DNA of 18,412 nucleotides, from the NCBI GenBank assembly GCA_018822835.1, contig JAHJJO010000044.1, positions 1 through 18,412 on the forward strand. Reading direction: 5' to 3'. Position numbers and translations under genes: made by a program. The stretch is from Patescibacteria group bacterium. Its GTDB lineage: Bacteria > Patescibacteriota > Patescibacteriia > Patescibacteriales > JAHJJO01. How positions within the stretch are numbered: the first letter of the stretch is position 1; each line of letters starts with the position of its first letter. Below the pieces are notes generated by a model that saw only the letters and a list, made by a program, of their open reading frames with translations, made no database searches and had not been told where the DNA came from. This document shows positions 5,679 to 13,290 of this stretch, one piece after another.

Positions 5679-7013
5679 TTAGATTTCCAAAATTCTTGGT
5701 AAAAAATAAAAAGGTAAAGACGTTAAAGTAAAATTAGCGTTTGCAGTATTCATTTTTTCCTGCAAAAATTCCCCGCTATAAATTCTGATTGCTTTTTTGG
5801 AATTAGTCATTTTAATAAATTCAAAAAGAGATTTTAGCCTGCCTGTTGTTCCTGATTTTACTTCAATGCCTAAAATTTGTCCATGATGAATCATACAAAA
5901 ATCAACTTCAGCTATGCTTTGAGGTTTATCTTTATACCAATAAAAAATTTTAGCGGGATGATTTATAAAAAGAGAAAATAAATTTTGCCCCACAATTTGT
6001 TCAGCGATTTTGCCACGATAAAATTCATTTAAATCCTTGAGGTTAAAAAATTTATCTTGTATCCCCATTTGATAATTAACTAAACCAACATCTAAAAAAA
6101 TCAGCTTAGGCGCTTTTTTCTTCTGATAAACTAAAGGCAAATTTAAAGATTTTGTTCCATGCACCTGATGAACCAACATTACTTTTTCTAAAAGATCAAA
6201 TGCTTCTGTCATTTCTCTGCTTCTAAAATTAGAGTCTCCGAATTTTTCATAAGTGATGGAAGATCCCGCATAAAGAGGCGCTTGTTCAATAACATAATTT
6301 ATATACTTTGTTTTAGCTGAAGAGGAGTATTTATAAACATCTTCTGAATAAGAAGTAAAAAGAGAGGAATAAATATTTTTTAATTCTTGAAAATTTTTTG
6401 TTTCTGAAAATATCTTAACGATCTCAGGCATCCCGCCAATCATTGCATATTCATAAAAAAGCTTTAAAGCGACTTGATGCAATGCTGTTGGAATTTTTTC
6501 TTTTAAAGAAATGGTTTGCAAATATTCCAAAATTTCTTTTTCTTTCATTGCTTCTAAATATTCAAAAAAATCCAAAGGGTACAGCCACGCAAATTCTATT
6601 CTGCCTACTGGCAAAGAAAATCCGCTTTGCTGAATTTTCGCCTCTAATAAAGATCCTGCTCCGATTACATGGAGCTTAGGATTTTCTTCATAAAAAAATC
6701 TCAGAAGATTAATTAGAGGCAGAGAATTTTGAATTTCATCAATAAACAACAACGTCTTGCCCGGAATAATTTTTTGCTTGAATTTTATTTGTATGATATT
6801 TTCAAAATCTTTTAAACTAATATCTTCTCTAAAAAGCCTTAAATGTTCTGGTTTTTCTAAATTAATATGCACTAAATTTTCAAAATTTTCTTTAGCAAAA
6901 ACCAAAACAGCAGAAGTTTTGCCAACCTGCCGAGCTCCTCTTAAAATCAATGGCTTCCTTTGTTTTTTCTTTTTCCAATCAATTAAATAATTATTAATTC
7001 GTCTTTTAAACAT
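5679..7013 (-). CDS. AAA family ATPase with C-terminal DUF4143 (nuclease-like) domain
   Basis: N-terminal AAA_14-type ATPase: Walker A GARQVGKT (26-33), Walker B LLFIDEIQ (88-95) and sensor-like HVIGAGSLLEA. The C-terminal DUF4143 part ends in a PD-(D/E)xK-like arrangement, Asp371 in AEVDF and Glu384-x-Lys386 in IEVKSG. The 444 residues are typical. Such proteins are common in Patescibacteria and archaea; their function is not settled, and proposals include roles in mobile elements or toxin-antitoxin-like systems. It is the second of two such genes in a row (about 85 bp apart) and ends 2 bp before gatA, so its transcript probably includes gatA. The ATG at 7013 is supported by the start of the conserved RRINNYLIDW segment. 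Confidence 0.9.
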   Translation of the reverse strand: MFKRRINNYLIDWKKKKQRKPLILRGARQVGKTSAVLVFAKENFENLVHINLEKPEHLRLFREDISLKDFENIIQIKFKQKIIPGKTLLFIDEIQNSLPLINLLRFFYEENPKLHVIGAGSLLEAKIQQSGFSLPVGRIEFAWLYPLDFFEYLEAMKEKEILEYLQTISLKEKIPTALHQVALKLFYEYAMIGGMPEIVKIFSETKNFQELKNIYSSLFTSYSEDVYKYSSSAKTKYINYVIEQAPLYAGSSITYEKFGDSNFRSREMTEAFDLLEKVMLVHQVHGTKSLNLPLVYQKKKAPKLIFLDVGLVNYQMGIQDKFFNLKDLNEFYRGKIAEQIVGQNLFSLFINHPAKIFYWYKDKPQSIAEVDFCMIHHGQILGIEVKSGTTGRLKSLFEFIKMTNSKKAIRIYSGEFLQEKMNTANANFTLTSLPFYFLPRILEI

Positions 7014-7039
7014 AACTATGTGCTAAGTTAATACAAGCT

Positions 7040-7069
7040 TTGTTATAAGTTAGTTGTATTTTATAACAA
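7040..7069 (-). promoter_or_regulatory. Inverted repeat with possible promoter upstream of the DUF4143 ATPase
   Basis: TTGTTATAA (7040-7048) and TTATAACAA (7061-7069) are exact reverse complements around a 12-base centre. On the minus strand they also read as TTGTTA, a 16-base gap, then TATAAC, a passable -35/-10 pair with the gene start about 30 bases on. It could be an autoregulated promoter or a hairpin between the two ATPase genes. Confidence 0.4.
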
Positions 7070-7098
7070 AAAATAATATAAATCAAACGCATCAAACT

Positions 7099-8283
7099 CT
7101 AAACTTCAACAGCAGGAATAAAATTATCTTTTTTGTCAAACTCCTTTGTTAATAAATAGCATTGTTTTATTCCAATTGACCCAGCAATTTTTTTTAATTT
7201 TTTAATATCAAAATCCGCGCCTTTTGTTTTTATCTCAAATACTATTTTATTATTAAGAATAAAATCTATTTTCCCTCTGCTTCTTTTTTCATAATAATTA
7301 AGCTTGCCATATTTTTTTAAATTCAGAAAAACAGAATTTTCAAATAGCGCGTCTGATGAAATTTTCGCAAAATTATTTATAAACCCATTATCACACAAAT
7401 ACACTTTTCTGGAGCCACTTACTTCCTTGTCAACATTTTTTGAAAATGGGCGCATAAAATACGCGAAATAAGTTGCTTCTAAAAATGACAAGAATGAATA
7501 AACAGTCTCTCTGGAAACGCCAATTTCCACTGATAGTTTGCTAATCTCAATTTTTGAGCCAACGCGTTGCATTAAAAGCAGGATTAAGTCCCTAAAAGCG
7601 TTTATTTGCCTAAAGTCTGCCAGCATTTTAACGTCTTTTTCAAAATAAGATTTAAAAATGTCATTTAATCTTAATTTTTTCTGCTCATTTGTCGCGCTTA
7701 AAACAACACTTGGAAATCCGCCGTATTGCATGTATTCTTCGTATAATTTTTTTGTTTTTTCATAAGCAATTAAATTTTTTTGTTTATCTTTTTGCGTAAA
7801 AGTTTTAGCAAATTTATGAACTTGATTTTTAAATATTAAAAATTCTTCAAAATCAAGCGGGAAAATTTCAAACACAAATTTTCTGCCTGACAAACTTTCA
7901 GGAAAAAGATTTTTTAGATAAAAACTGCTTGAACCAGTAAGAAAAAATTTAATGTTGTAGTGGTCATAAAGATATTTAATCGCTTTTATCGCGCTTGGCA
8001 TTGCCTGAATTTCATCAAGAAAAATATATAGCTTTTTTTTGGGATTAATATTAAATTCTGATAAATTAAAAAGTATATTGTTATAATCTGTTTCTTCAAA
8101 AATTTTTTGTTCAATTGGATTTTCCATATCCAAAAAAACCTTGTTATCTGTTTTTAAGGAATTAAAAAGCATTCTATAAAGCGTTGTTTTTCCTGATCGC
8201 CTTATTCCTGTTAAAACAATTATTTCTTTTGAATTTATTTGTTTTTTAATGCTATTCAAAATTTTTCGTGGATAAATTACCAT
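7099..8283 (-). CDS. AAA family ATPase with C-terminal DUF4143 domain
   Basis: A second, divergent member of the same broad family as the gene at 5679-7013. Walker A is GIRRSGKTT (26-34), Walker B YIFLDEIQ (86-93) and a sensor-like FFLTGSSSF follows. A winged-helix-like middle (EISKLSVEIGVSRETVYSFLSFLE) precedes the C-terminal nuclease-like motif, Asp340 in KIDF and Glu350-x-Lys352 in FEIKTKG. At 394 residues it is of normal length. Low similarity to its neighbour suggests separate acquisition rather than recent duplication. A good promoter lies directly upstream, with the predicted transcript start within a few bases of the ATG, so it is probably leaderless. Its biological role is unknown. 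Confidence 0.9.
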   Translation of the reverse strand: MVIYPRKILNSIKKQINSKEIIVLTGIRRSGKTTLYRMLFNSLKTDNKVFLDMENPIEQKIFEETDYNNILFNLSEFNINPKKKLYIFLDEIQAMPSAIKAIKYLYDHYNIKFFLTGSSSFYLKNLFPESLSGRKFVFEIFPLDFEEFLIFKNQVHKFAKTFTQKDKQKNLIAYEKTKKLYEEYMQYGGFPSVVLSATNEQKKLRLNDIFKSYFEKDVKMLADFRQINAFRDLILLLMQRVGSKIEISKLSVEIGVSRETVYSFLSFLEATYFAYFMRPFSKNVDKEVSGSRKVYLCDNGFINNFAKISSDALFENSVFLNLKKYGKLNYYEKRSRGKIDFILNNKIVFEIKTKGADFDIKKLKKIAGSIGIKQCYLLTKEFDKKDNFIPAVEV

Positions 8284-8291
8284 ATATTCCT

Positions 8292-8320
8292 ATCTTACAT
8301 TTTTGCCATAAAAATGTCAA
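8292..8320 (-). promoter_or_regulatory. Sigma70-type promoter for the AAA/DUF4143 gene
   Basis: On the minus strand TTGACA (8315-8320), a 17-base gap, then TAAGAT (8292-8297). The gene ATG begins 8 bases after the -10, so the mRNA would be nearly leaderless. A second TTGACA-ACAA-TGTCAA palindrome lies farther upstream at 8394-8409. Confidence 0.65.
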
Positions 8321-8455
8321 GTAGTATTAGGCACTTATAAATTTTTAAAACAAGCTATTAACTTTTTTGCATATATTCTGATAGTATAAATTATTGACAA
8401 CAATGTCAATGATCTTTGCACAATTTAAAAGGAAGAACAAATAATAAGGCCTTCG

Positions 8456-8527
8456 ATGTATAGTGGTTTTAACCACTTAGAAGCACTTTGCGCTTACTTT
8501 GCCGAAAATGGCTACCCATTAGAGTAG
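8456..8527 (+). other. Possible 23-codon small ORF overlapping hairpins
   Basis: ATG to TAG encodes MYSGFNHLEALCAYFAENGY followed by PLE. It has protein-like composition but no recognised family. It overlaps the hairpins at 8462-8477 and 8508-8531, and a terminator-like hairpin follows. There is no well-placed RBS (a GGA lies over 20 bases upstream). It could be a small peptide gene, a fragment of a lost gene or chance. The rest of 8284-8630 shows no gene. Confidence 0.2.
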
Positions 8528-8531
8528 CCAT
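8508..8531 (+). other. Stable hairpin in spacer
   Basis: ATGGCTAC (8508-8515) pairs with GTAGCCAT (8524-8531) around an 8-base loop. It stands between a 7-base stem at 8462-8477 (AGTGGTT/AACCACT) and the terminator-like hairpin at 8551-8582. Three hairpins in 120 bases could mark a small RNA on the + strand, but no sequence identity is recognised. Confidence 0.35.
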
Positions 8532-8550
8532 GTAATTATTAAAATGATTT

Positions 8551-8590
8551 AATGGGATTGGTTCATGTCAACTGATCCCATTTTTATTTC
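8551..8590 (+). terminator. Terminator-like hairpin with T tract
   Basis: AATGGGAT (8551-8558) pairs with ATCCCATT (8575-8582), followed by TTTATTTC. On the + strand it would end a short transcript from the 8400s. In the other orientation it lies about 50 bases past the stop of the PRiA4_ORF3-like gene and could end that transcript. Confidence 0.5.
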
Positions 8591-8630
8591 TCCAACAACC
8601 ATTTCCAAAGTAGAATAAATTTAACTTCAC

Positions 8631-9161
8631 TTATTCTTCTTCTTCAAATAAAGGATATTGTTCTGGATTTTTACCTTGGCTGGCTAAAAGATAAGGGTAG
8701 GTCTTTTTTAAATCAGACGTTTTAATTTCTTTTAGCTCAACAAGGAAACTCCAAGAATCTCCGTAGTCAAAATAAAAAAGCATTTTCTTGCCAATTTGTT
8801 TAAAGACTTGAGAAATTTTTACTTTTTTAACGCCTTTTGCGTTTGGGGTGTATTCTACGCCCTCGTCTTTTAAATCAGTAAAAAGTTCATAAATTTCTTT
8901 TGAATCATACATTGATCTTTCACTAAGATTGCTAAAAAATCCAAAACAATGATCAAAAGAAAAATCTAAAATGTCTATAATAGATTCAGCAAAGCCATAA
9001 AGTGTTTGATTAGACAGCATGGCCACTTCTCGCCATACTGCTTTTTTAGATTTTCTGATTTTTGGATTAATTTTCCCAGACCACATCATTGGACTGTCTA
9101 AATCCAAAGTAATTTTAAAAACAAATTCTTTGTCTTTTTTTGTTGCTTTTTTCTTTTTCAT
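8631..9161 (-). CDS. PRiA4_ORF3-like domain protein
   Basis: The 176-residue protein ends with the hallmark of the plasmid pRiA4b ORF-3-like family: a FDYGDSWSFLVEL segment (about 131-143) followed by YPYLLASQGKNPEQYP, matching the family's 'DFGDxWxhxI ... G...PPED' pattern. The N-terminus is Lys-rich and is followed by a strand-type FKITLDLDSPMMWSGKI. The biochemical function of the family is unknown. The acidic EEEE tail and the WREVAMLSNQTLYGFAESII helix are typical of it. It lies on the same strand between gatC and the DUF4143 ATPases, over 200 bp from gatC and about 350 bp from the ATPase, so it is probably a separate transcript. Confidence 0.8.
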   Translation of the reverse strand: MKKKKATKKDKEFVFKITLDLDSPMMWSGKINPKIRKSKKAVWREVAMLSNQTLYGFAESIIDILDFSFDHCFGFFSNLSERSMYDSKEIYELFTDLKDEGVEYTPNAKGVKKVKISQVFKQIGKKMLFYFDYGDSWSFLVELKEIKTSDLKKTYPYLLASQGKNPEQYPLFEEEE

Positions 9162-9180
9162 AAAATTAAATAAAAATTAC

Positions 9181-9241
9181 GACTATTCAATAGTGAAATA
9201 TTAAAAAGTCAGACTATTCCATATTTTACTGCTGAATAGTC
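9181..9241. repeat. Inverted repeat upstream of the PRiA4_ORF3-like gene
   Basis: 9181-9201 and 9221-9241 are reverse complements with three mismatches in 21. A third copy of GACTATTC lies in the loop (9212-9219). The element begins 20 bp upstream of the ATG, so it could be an operator for that gene, or a small mobile or REP-like hairpin. Confidence 0.6.
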
Positions 9242-9362
9242 TAAATATTTTAAATTTCTTTTCAAGCGCTGGAGTCCATGCTGGAGACTACAGCGAGAAC
9301 ACCCAGATGACAATGCATTGTGCGGTTTAACAGGCACCTCGTTATGCGTTCCACGTTATGCG
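9242..9362. other. Unassigned GC-richer spacer ending in 'ACGCATAACG' repeat
   Basis: No gene is recognised. 9266-9294 can fold as CGCTG...CAGCG with an inner AGTC/GACT stem, and ACAAT-GC-ATTGT (9310-9321) is a small palindrome. 9343-9369 is a copy of the repeat found at 2001-2114, running into the gatC stop codon. Confidence 0.4.
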
Positions 9363-9656
9363 TTACGCGAGTACTCTCCCAACCTTAACTTGCCCGTCTT
9401 CCAATTCCCCTGCCTGCTCTAACGCAACTTCAATTTCATCTTTGTCCCATTCTTCAACTGTATCTTCTCTAAAAATATTTTCCATGCCTGTGACTTGCGC
9501 TGTTGGCTCAACATTAGTAGTGTCCGCTTCTTTTAACTGATTAATGTAACTTAAAATATCTGACAACTGATTGCTGTATTTTTTTAATTCTTCTTCTGTC
9601 AATTCCAATCGCGCAAGATTAGCTATGTGTTGTATTTGTTTTTGATTTAATTTCAT
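9363..9656 (-). CDS. gatC: Aspartyl/glutamyl-tRNA amidotransferase subunit C
   Basis: GatC is the small subunit that wraps GatA and GatB and stabilises the amidotransferase. The 97 residues show the family pattern: HIANLARLELTEEELKKYSNQLSDILSYINQL in the first half (two helices), then VEPTAQVTGMENIFREDTV, the conserved turn and 'lReD' segment. The last residues (VGRVLA) and the TAA stop lie at the edge of the ACGCATAACG repeat. The gene is separated from gatA by three accessory genes on the same strand, an unusual arrangement. No clear RBS or promoter is seen; the ATG fits the family start. Confidence 0.93.
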   Translation of the reverse strand: MKLNQKQIQHIANLARLELTEEELKKYSNQLSDILSYINQLKEADTTNVEPTAQVTGMENIFREDTVEEWDKDEIEVALEQAGELEDGQVKVGRVLA

Positions 9657-9689
9657 ATTGCTATTTATTTAGGGGCTTGAACAAAATAG

Positions 9690-9810
9690 GTCTCGACATT
9701 TTTATCTGCATCCATCTGCGTTGTTATCTACGTTTACCCCATTAGATAATTGCATATCTAATGGGGTTTATCTGCTTTCCACCATCTTATAAGCAGATTG
9801 ACGCAGATAT
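9690..9810. repeat. Degenerate 'ATCTGCGT' repeats around a hairpin
   Basis: ATCTGCATCC, ATCTGCGTTG and ATCTACGTTT stand in a row at about 9703-9735, and inverse copies (GCAGATTGACGCAGAT) at 9793-9808. They flank the hairpin at 9736-9767 and form the left boundary of the truncated transposase, covering most of the spacer between gatC and that remnant. Confidence 0.5.
9736..9767. terminator. CCCCATTAGATA perfect hairpin
   Basis: A 13-base perfect stem (9736-9748 with 9755-9767) with a 6-base loop, followed by TTTA on the + strand. It shares sequence with 3628-3658. It may be a mobile hairpin unit that can act as a terminator. Confidence 0.5.
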
Positions 9811-9820
9811 TTACCCTAGT

Positions 9821-10542
9821 ATGAACAGATATCGGATAGTGGTAAGCGATTTGAAAAAACATATTTCCATTTGGTTCGGGGGCAAGGACAGATCAGAGGA
9901 AAGTATGGACAAATTTTACCAATATATTGAGGAAAAAGCCAGTAAAAACATCGGATTAGCAGTTATGGATATGTGGAAACCGTTTGAAAAGTCAGCCAAG
10001 AAAAACATTCCGCAAGTAGCTATATTATATGACAAATTTCATGTTATAAAACATTTAGGCGATGCGTTTTGAACAAAATACGGAAACAGGAATATGCCAG
10101 ATTGTCAGGCAAGAACAGAAAATATATCAAAGGGCAAAAATATATATTATTGTCTAATAGAGAAAACCTTACATCAGACGGAAAAACTTCTTTAAATAAA
10201 TTGCTTGTAGCTAACAAACGATTAAACACGGCTTATCTGCTCAAAGAATCATTTGGACAATTGTGGAACTATCAGACAGAGGGCTGGGCAAGAAAATTCT
10301 TTAATAACTGGAAAAATTCATTGAAATGGCAAAAACTTGAGCCTTATGAAAAATTTATAAAATTGATTGAACGGCACTGGGATGGCATAGCGGCTTATTC
10401 AAAACCGGAAAACAAAGTATCGCTTAGATTTGTAGAGGGGCTTAACAACAAAATCAGAGTTTTCCAACATCGAGCTTATGAGCTGAAAGATGAAGAATAT
10501 CTGAAACTTAAAGTACTTACTTGCATGCTAAAAAAGATTTAA
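9821..10542 (+). pseudogene. ISL3-family transposase remnant (5'-truncated, frameshifted)
   Basis: Recognised from RYRIVVSDL, WFGGKDRSEESMDKFY, LAVMDMWKPFEKS, YDKFHVIKHLG, then in another frame NKIRKQEYARLSGKNR, ESFGQLWNYQTEGWARKFF, RHWDGIAAYSKPENKVSL and FVEGLNNKIRVFQHRAYE, all in ISL3 transposase order. The N-terminal DNA-binding part and the first catalytic Asp (normally just before the YRIVVSDL block) are missing, while the second Asp (AVMD) and the Glu (VEGLNN) remain. The frame breaks at 10062-10070: GCGTTTTGAAC would read through as GCG TTG AAC if two T were removed. It cannot give an active transposase. It is the only other + strand coding remnant in a long minus-strand run and marks an old insertion between gatC and the helicase gene. 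Confidence 0.9.
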
Positions 10543-10563
10543 CTCCAAATTATTTGAATATTT

Positions 10564-10587
10564 ACCCACACGTTTGGGAGAAGACCC
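10564..10587 (+). mobile_element. Probable right inverted-repeat end of the ISL3 element
   Basis: About 20 bases after the transposase stop the sequence reads ACCCACACGTTTGGGAGAAG followed by ACCC. It resembles the outward ends of ISL3-family elements (GG-TCTTC ... CAAA-CGTGTGGG read inward). No matching left end is present, as expected for a 5'-truncated copy, so a target duplication cannot be checked. Confidence 0.55.
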
Positions 10588-10646
10588 TCTTTTAATTAAC
10601 CATAAATTCATTCTACCCATTAAAAATAAAAATAGCAAATTCAGAT

Positions 10647-13118
10647 TTAATCTATTGCATCAATATACTTTTGATCAATATAACTAATAAATGGACTGCG
10701 GTTCATTGGTCTGTTGTATTTATCAAAGTTGCTGTAAGAAATAAATATTTTCTTGCAAGCGCGGGTCATTGCAACATAAAATAACCGTTTTTCTTCTTCA
10801 AGATTAGAGGCTTTGAATATGGGAAATTTAAATTCATTCATGCCTGCTATAAAAACATAATCAAATTCTAAACCCTTGACTTGGTGTACTGTGACAATTG
10901 GAATTTTACCTTGATCTAAGCCAAGAAAATTAATATCTCTTACTAACGAAGCGTAATGAATTAATTCTCTCATAACAATATCAGCCGACCGTTCTTGATT
11001 ATCTTTTTCTTTGAAAACCTGAATAAGAGTTTTAATTGATTTAAACCTTTTTTCTTTATTTTTATCATTCTCGTAATAACCCTTAAGGCCAGAGTTTTCC
11101 CAAATATAGCATAGCGCTTCATCTGGGCGTTTTTCTTTTACAAAATTTTCCCAAGAGCTAATTAAATTGCTTAACTGAATAAATTTTTTTGAAAATTCTT
11201 TAAAAAGCGCTATCCTATTGCTTTGATGTTTTTTAAGACGCTCTATCAACACCTGCAATAATCCGACAGTCGCTTTAACATCATCTTGAGCATCGTGGGT
11301 AGCTGTTGTTAAATTAAGCATTGTGGCCAGTGTGTTTAATTTATAATTTTCCGCAGGTATAAATCGTTTTGATAAATCCAATGTGTCATAGTATTCTTGA
11401 AAACCAAATTCAATTTTATGTCGTTTGGCATTTTCAATAATCATTGAAACATCAAATATAATATTATGACCAACAACTATATCATTGCCGATAAACTGCT
11501 TTAGTTTTGATAAAACTCCTGCAGGATCTTTGCCATTATGTTTTAAAAATTCGTCTGTTAAGCCATGCACTTCCTCGGAATTACCTACTGAAATAGTATT
11601 TTTTAAATAATAACAAAAATCTCTTTCAGGTTTGCCATTTATAATTTCAACAGCGTATATTTGGATAATCTCATCTTTAAGAACGTTGGTGCCAGTAGTT
11701 TCGGTATCAATCACAATTATTCTGCCATTGTCATGTTTGCTAATAAGATTGCTAAACGGTTCTTTAAAACAATAGTTTTTAAAATTAAGAAAATCGGAAA
11801 TTTTTAGACCGATTAGCGCTCCCTTCTCTCTGATAGTTTTTAATGTTGCTATCCCTATATTACGCGGTGGACGCAGTACTAAACGAAATGCGCTTTCTAT
11901 ATCAAATTTATTAAAAATGATTTTCAAATACGCGTAAATATCTTTAATTTCTTGTCTTTTAAAAAAATCAAATTTATCCACAGTAATGTGCGCGATACCT
12001 TTGGTTTCAAAAATTTCCGCTATGTCATTAATTAAATAATTAGCGCGAGTAAGCACAGCGATTTTGGCTTTTGGTTCAGATGTTTGAACCTTTTTTATAT
12101 TATCAATAATCCAGCTCACCTCTTCATTTAAATTATATCCGCCAAATAATTGTATGCATTTATTTTCCGCTGTTTCAGAATCTCTGGATATTATTTTTTT
12201 TGTTGCTGATTGTCGCAGACTTGTTAAAAATGATTGAACAGCGCCGAGTATGCTTGCGCTAAAACGGTAATTTATTTCCAAATACAATTTTTGAACTGGG
12301 GCAAAATGTTTTAAAAAAATTTCAATAATTTTATATGGTTCTGATCCTCTCCAGCCATAAATAGTTTGATCAAGATCTCCGATAAAAGCAATATTCTTAT
12401 AAATTTTTGCTAATTCCTTAATCACCAAATATTCTGATATGTGTGTATCCTGAAATTCGTCTAACTGGATAAACTTATACCGTTTTGCCCATTTATTTTT
12501 TATTTTTTTGTCTAAATACAAAGCCTTTAATGTAGTAATAACCAATTCGTTAAAATCCAAAGCATTTTGTTCGCATAAGGATAAAATATAGCGATTATTA
12601 ATTTGAATTAAAGTTTTTTCCAAAATAATAGGCTCTACTGCAAGACCAATTTCTCGTTCAACTTGATTTAATCTATATTTATATAATTTATCAATAAGTT
12701 CATGAATGCCGTTGTTGCTATCATTATAAATTTTAGCGACTTCTGGATAATCCTCAAGAATATTTTTTAAAACTTCAATCTGGTCAGCTTCATCAAAAAT
12801 AATAAAGTCAATTGGAATACCAATTCGTTTAGCTTCAACTTTAATAAAATACGCGCAAAAACCGTGAAACGTCTTAACAGTTAAATTATCTGAAATTTCT
12901 TTTTTATTAATTATCTTTTTTATCTTTTGAAACATTTCTTCCGCAGCTCTATTAGTAAAAGTAAGACAAATAATTTCTTCAGGTTTAATGCCTGAGTTAA
13001 GAGCAGCAGCTACTCGCTGAGCCAAGGTAGTAGTTTTACCAGTGCCTACTGGAGCTAAAATTAAATAAGCTCCGAATACCGAGCTTACAATTTTTTGTTG
13101 TAATTCATTAAATTCCAT
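10647..13118 (-). CDS. UvrD-type helicase with internal DEDDh 3'-5' exonuclease domain
   Basis: A superfamily 1A helicase with all main motifs: NELQQKI (Q motif), APVGTGKT (22-29, Walker A), LTFTNRAAEEM (Ia), LDEFQDT (219-225, II), GDLDQTIYGWRGS (247-259, III), TVHQVKGLEFDYVFIAG (743-759, V) and EEEKRLFYVAMTRA (774-787, VI). Between RPPRNIGIATLKTI (416-429) and the 2B-like SSWENFVKEKRP segment sits a full DnaQ-like exonuclease at about 466-625: IVIDTETTG (Asp471, Glu473), HNIIFD (Asp556) and HDAQDD (His608, Asp613), preserving the DEDDh set. The exonuclease is therefore inserted in the 2B subdomain, which controls unwinding in UvrD, Rep and PcrA. A combined helicase-nuclease role in DNA repair or in defence is inferred. 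The 823 residues are about 100-150 longer than plain UvrD. It is monocistronic with its own likely promoter. Confidence 0.93.
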   Translation of the reverse strand: MEFNELQQKIVSSVFGAYLILAPVGTGKTTTLAQRVAAALNSGIKPEEIICLTFTNRAAEEMFQKIKKIINKKEISDNLTVKTFHGFCAYFIKVEAKRIGIPIDFIIFDEADQIEVLKNILEDYPEVAKIYNDSNNGIHELIDKLYKYRLNQVEREIGLAVEPIILEKTLIQINNRYILSLCEQNALDFNELVITTLKALYLDKKIKNKWAKRYKFIQLDEFQDTHISEYLVIKELAKIYKNIAFIGDLDQTIYGWRGSEPYKIIEIFLKHFAPVQKLYLEINYRFSASILGAVQSFLTSLRQSATKKIISRDSETAENKCIQLFGGYNLNEEVSWIIDNIKKVQTSEPKAKIAVLTRANYLINDIAEIFETKGIAHITVDKFDFFKRQEIKDIYAYLKIIFNKFDIESAFRLVLRPPRNIGIATLKTIREKGALIGLKISDFLNFKNYCFKEPFSNLISKHDNGRIIVIDTETTGTNVLKDEIIQIYAVEIINGKPERDFCYYLKNTISVGNSEEVHGLTDEFLKHNGKDPAGVLSKLKQFIGNDIVVGHNIIFDVSMIIENAKRHKIEFGFQEYYDTLDLSKRFIPAENYKLNTLATMLNLTTATHDAQDDVKATVGLLQVLIERLKKHQSNRIALFKEFSKKFIQLSNLISSWENFVKEKRPDEALCYIWENSGLKGYYENDKNKEKRFKSIKTLIQVFKEKDNQERSADIVMRELIHYASLVRDINFLGLDQGKIPIVTVHQVKGLEFDYVFIAGMNEFKFPIFKASNLEEEKRLFYVAMTRACKKIFISYSNFDKYNRPMNRSPFISYIDQKYIDAID

Positions 13119-13153
13119 AAATAAGAGTGTAAAAAAAATGTATTTAGACGGTG

Positions 13154-13182
13154 TTTATAATCTCTGTTATTCTAAAAATCAA
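13154..13182 (-). promoter_or_regulatory. Probable promoter of the helicase-exonuclease gene
   Basis: On the minus strand TTGATT (13177-13182), a 17-base gap, then TATAAA (13154-13159), about 36 bases before the ATG. It lies just downstream of the AAAGTC-type tandem repeat. A reasonable but not perfect match. Confidence 0.45.
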
Positions 13183-13192
13183 AAATCAATAA

Positions 13193-13285
13193 AGTCTGCA
13201 AAGTCCATAAAGTCTAAAGTCTAAAGTCTATAAAGCGTTGAGCTTCTATTTGTAGTATTCGGATTTTCATTTGTAGTATTTGGAT
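13193..13285. repeat. Intergenic tandem repeats (AAAGTC and TTTGTAGTATTCGGAT types)
   Basis: 13191-13232 holds units such as AAAGTCCATAAAGTCTAAAG, sharing the 15-mer AAAGTCCATAAAGTC with the insertion in der (minus strand). 13250-13285 has two copies of a 20-base unit starting ATTTGTAGTATT. Confidence 0.65.
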
Positions 13286-13290
13286 TATAT

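Noticed and set aside
5679..8283. The two DUF4143 ATPases as a recent tandem duplication
   Set aside because: They share only motif-level similarity and differ in length and middle region, so recent duplication is not supported.
9821..10542. Programmed frameshift making an active ISL3 transposase
   Set aside because: The N-terminal part with the first catalytic Asp is missing, so even a frameshift would not restore an active enzyme.
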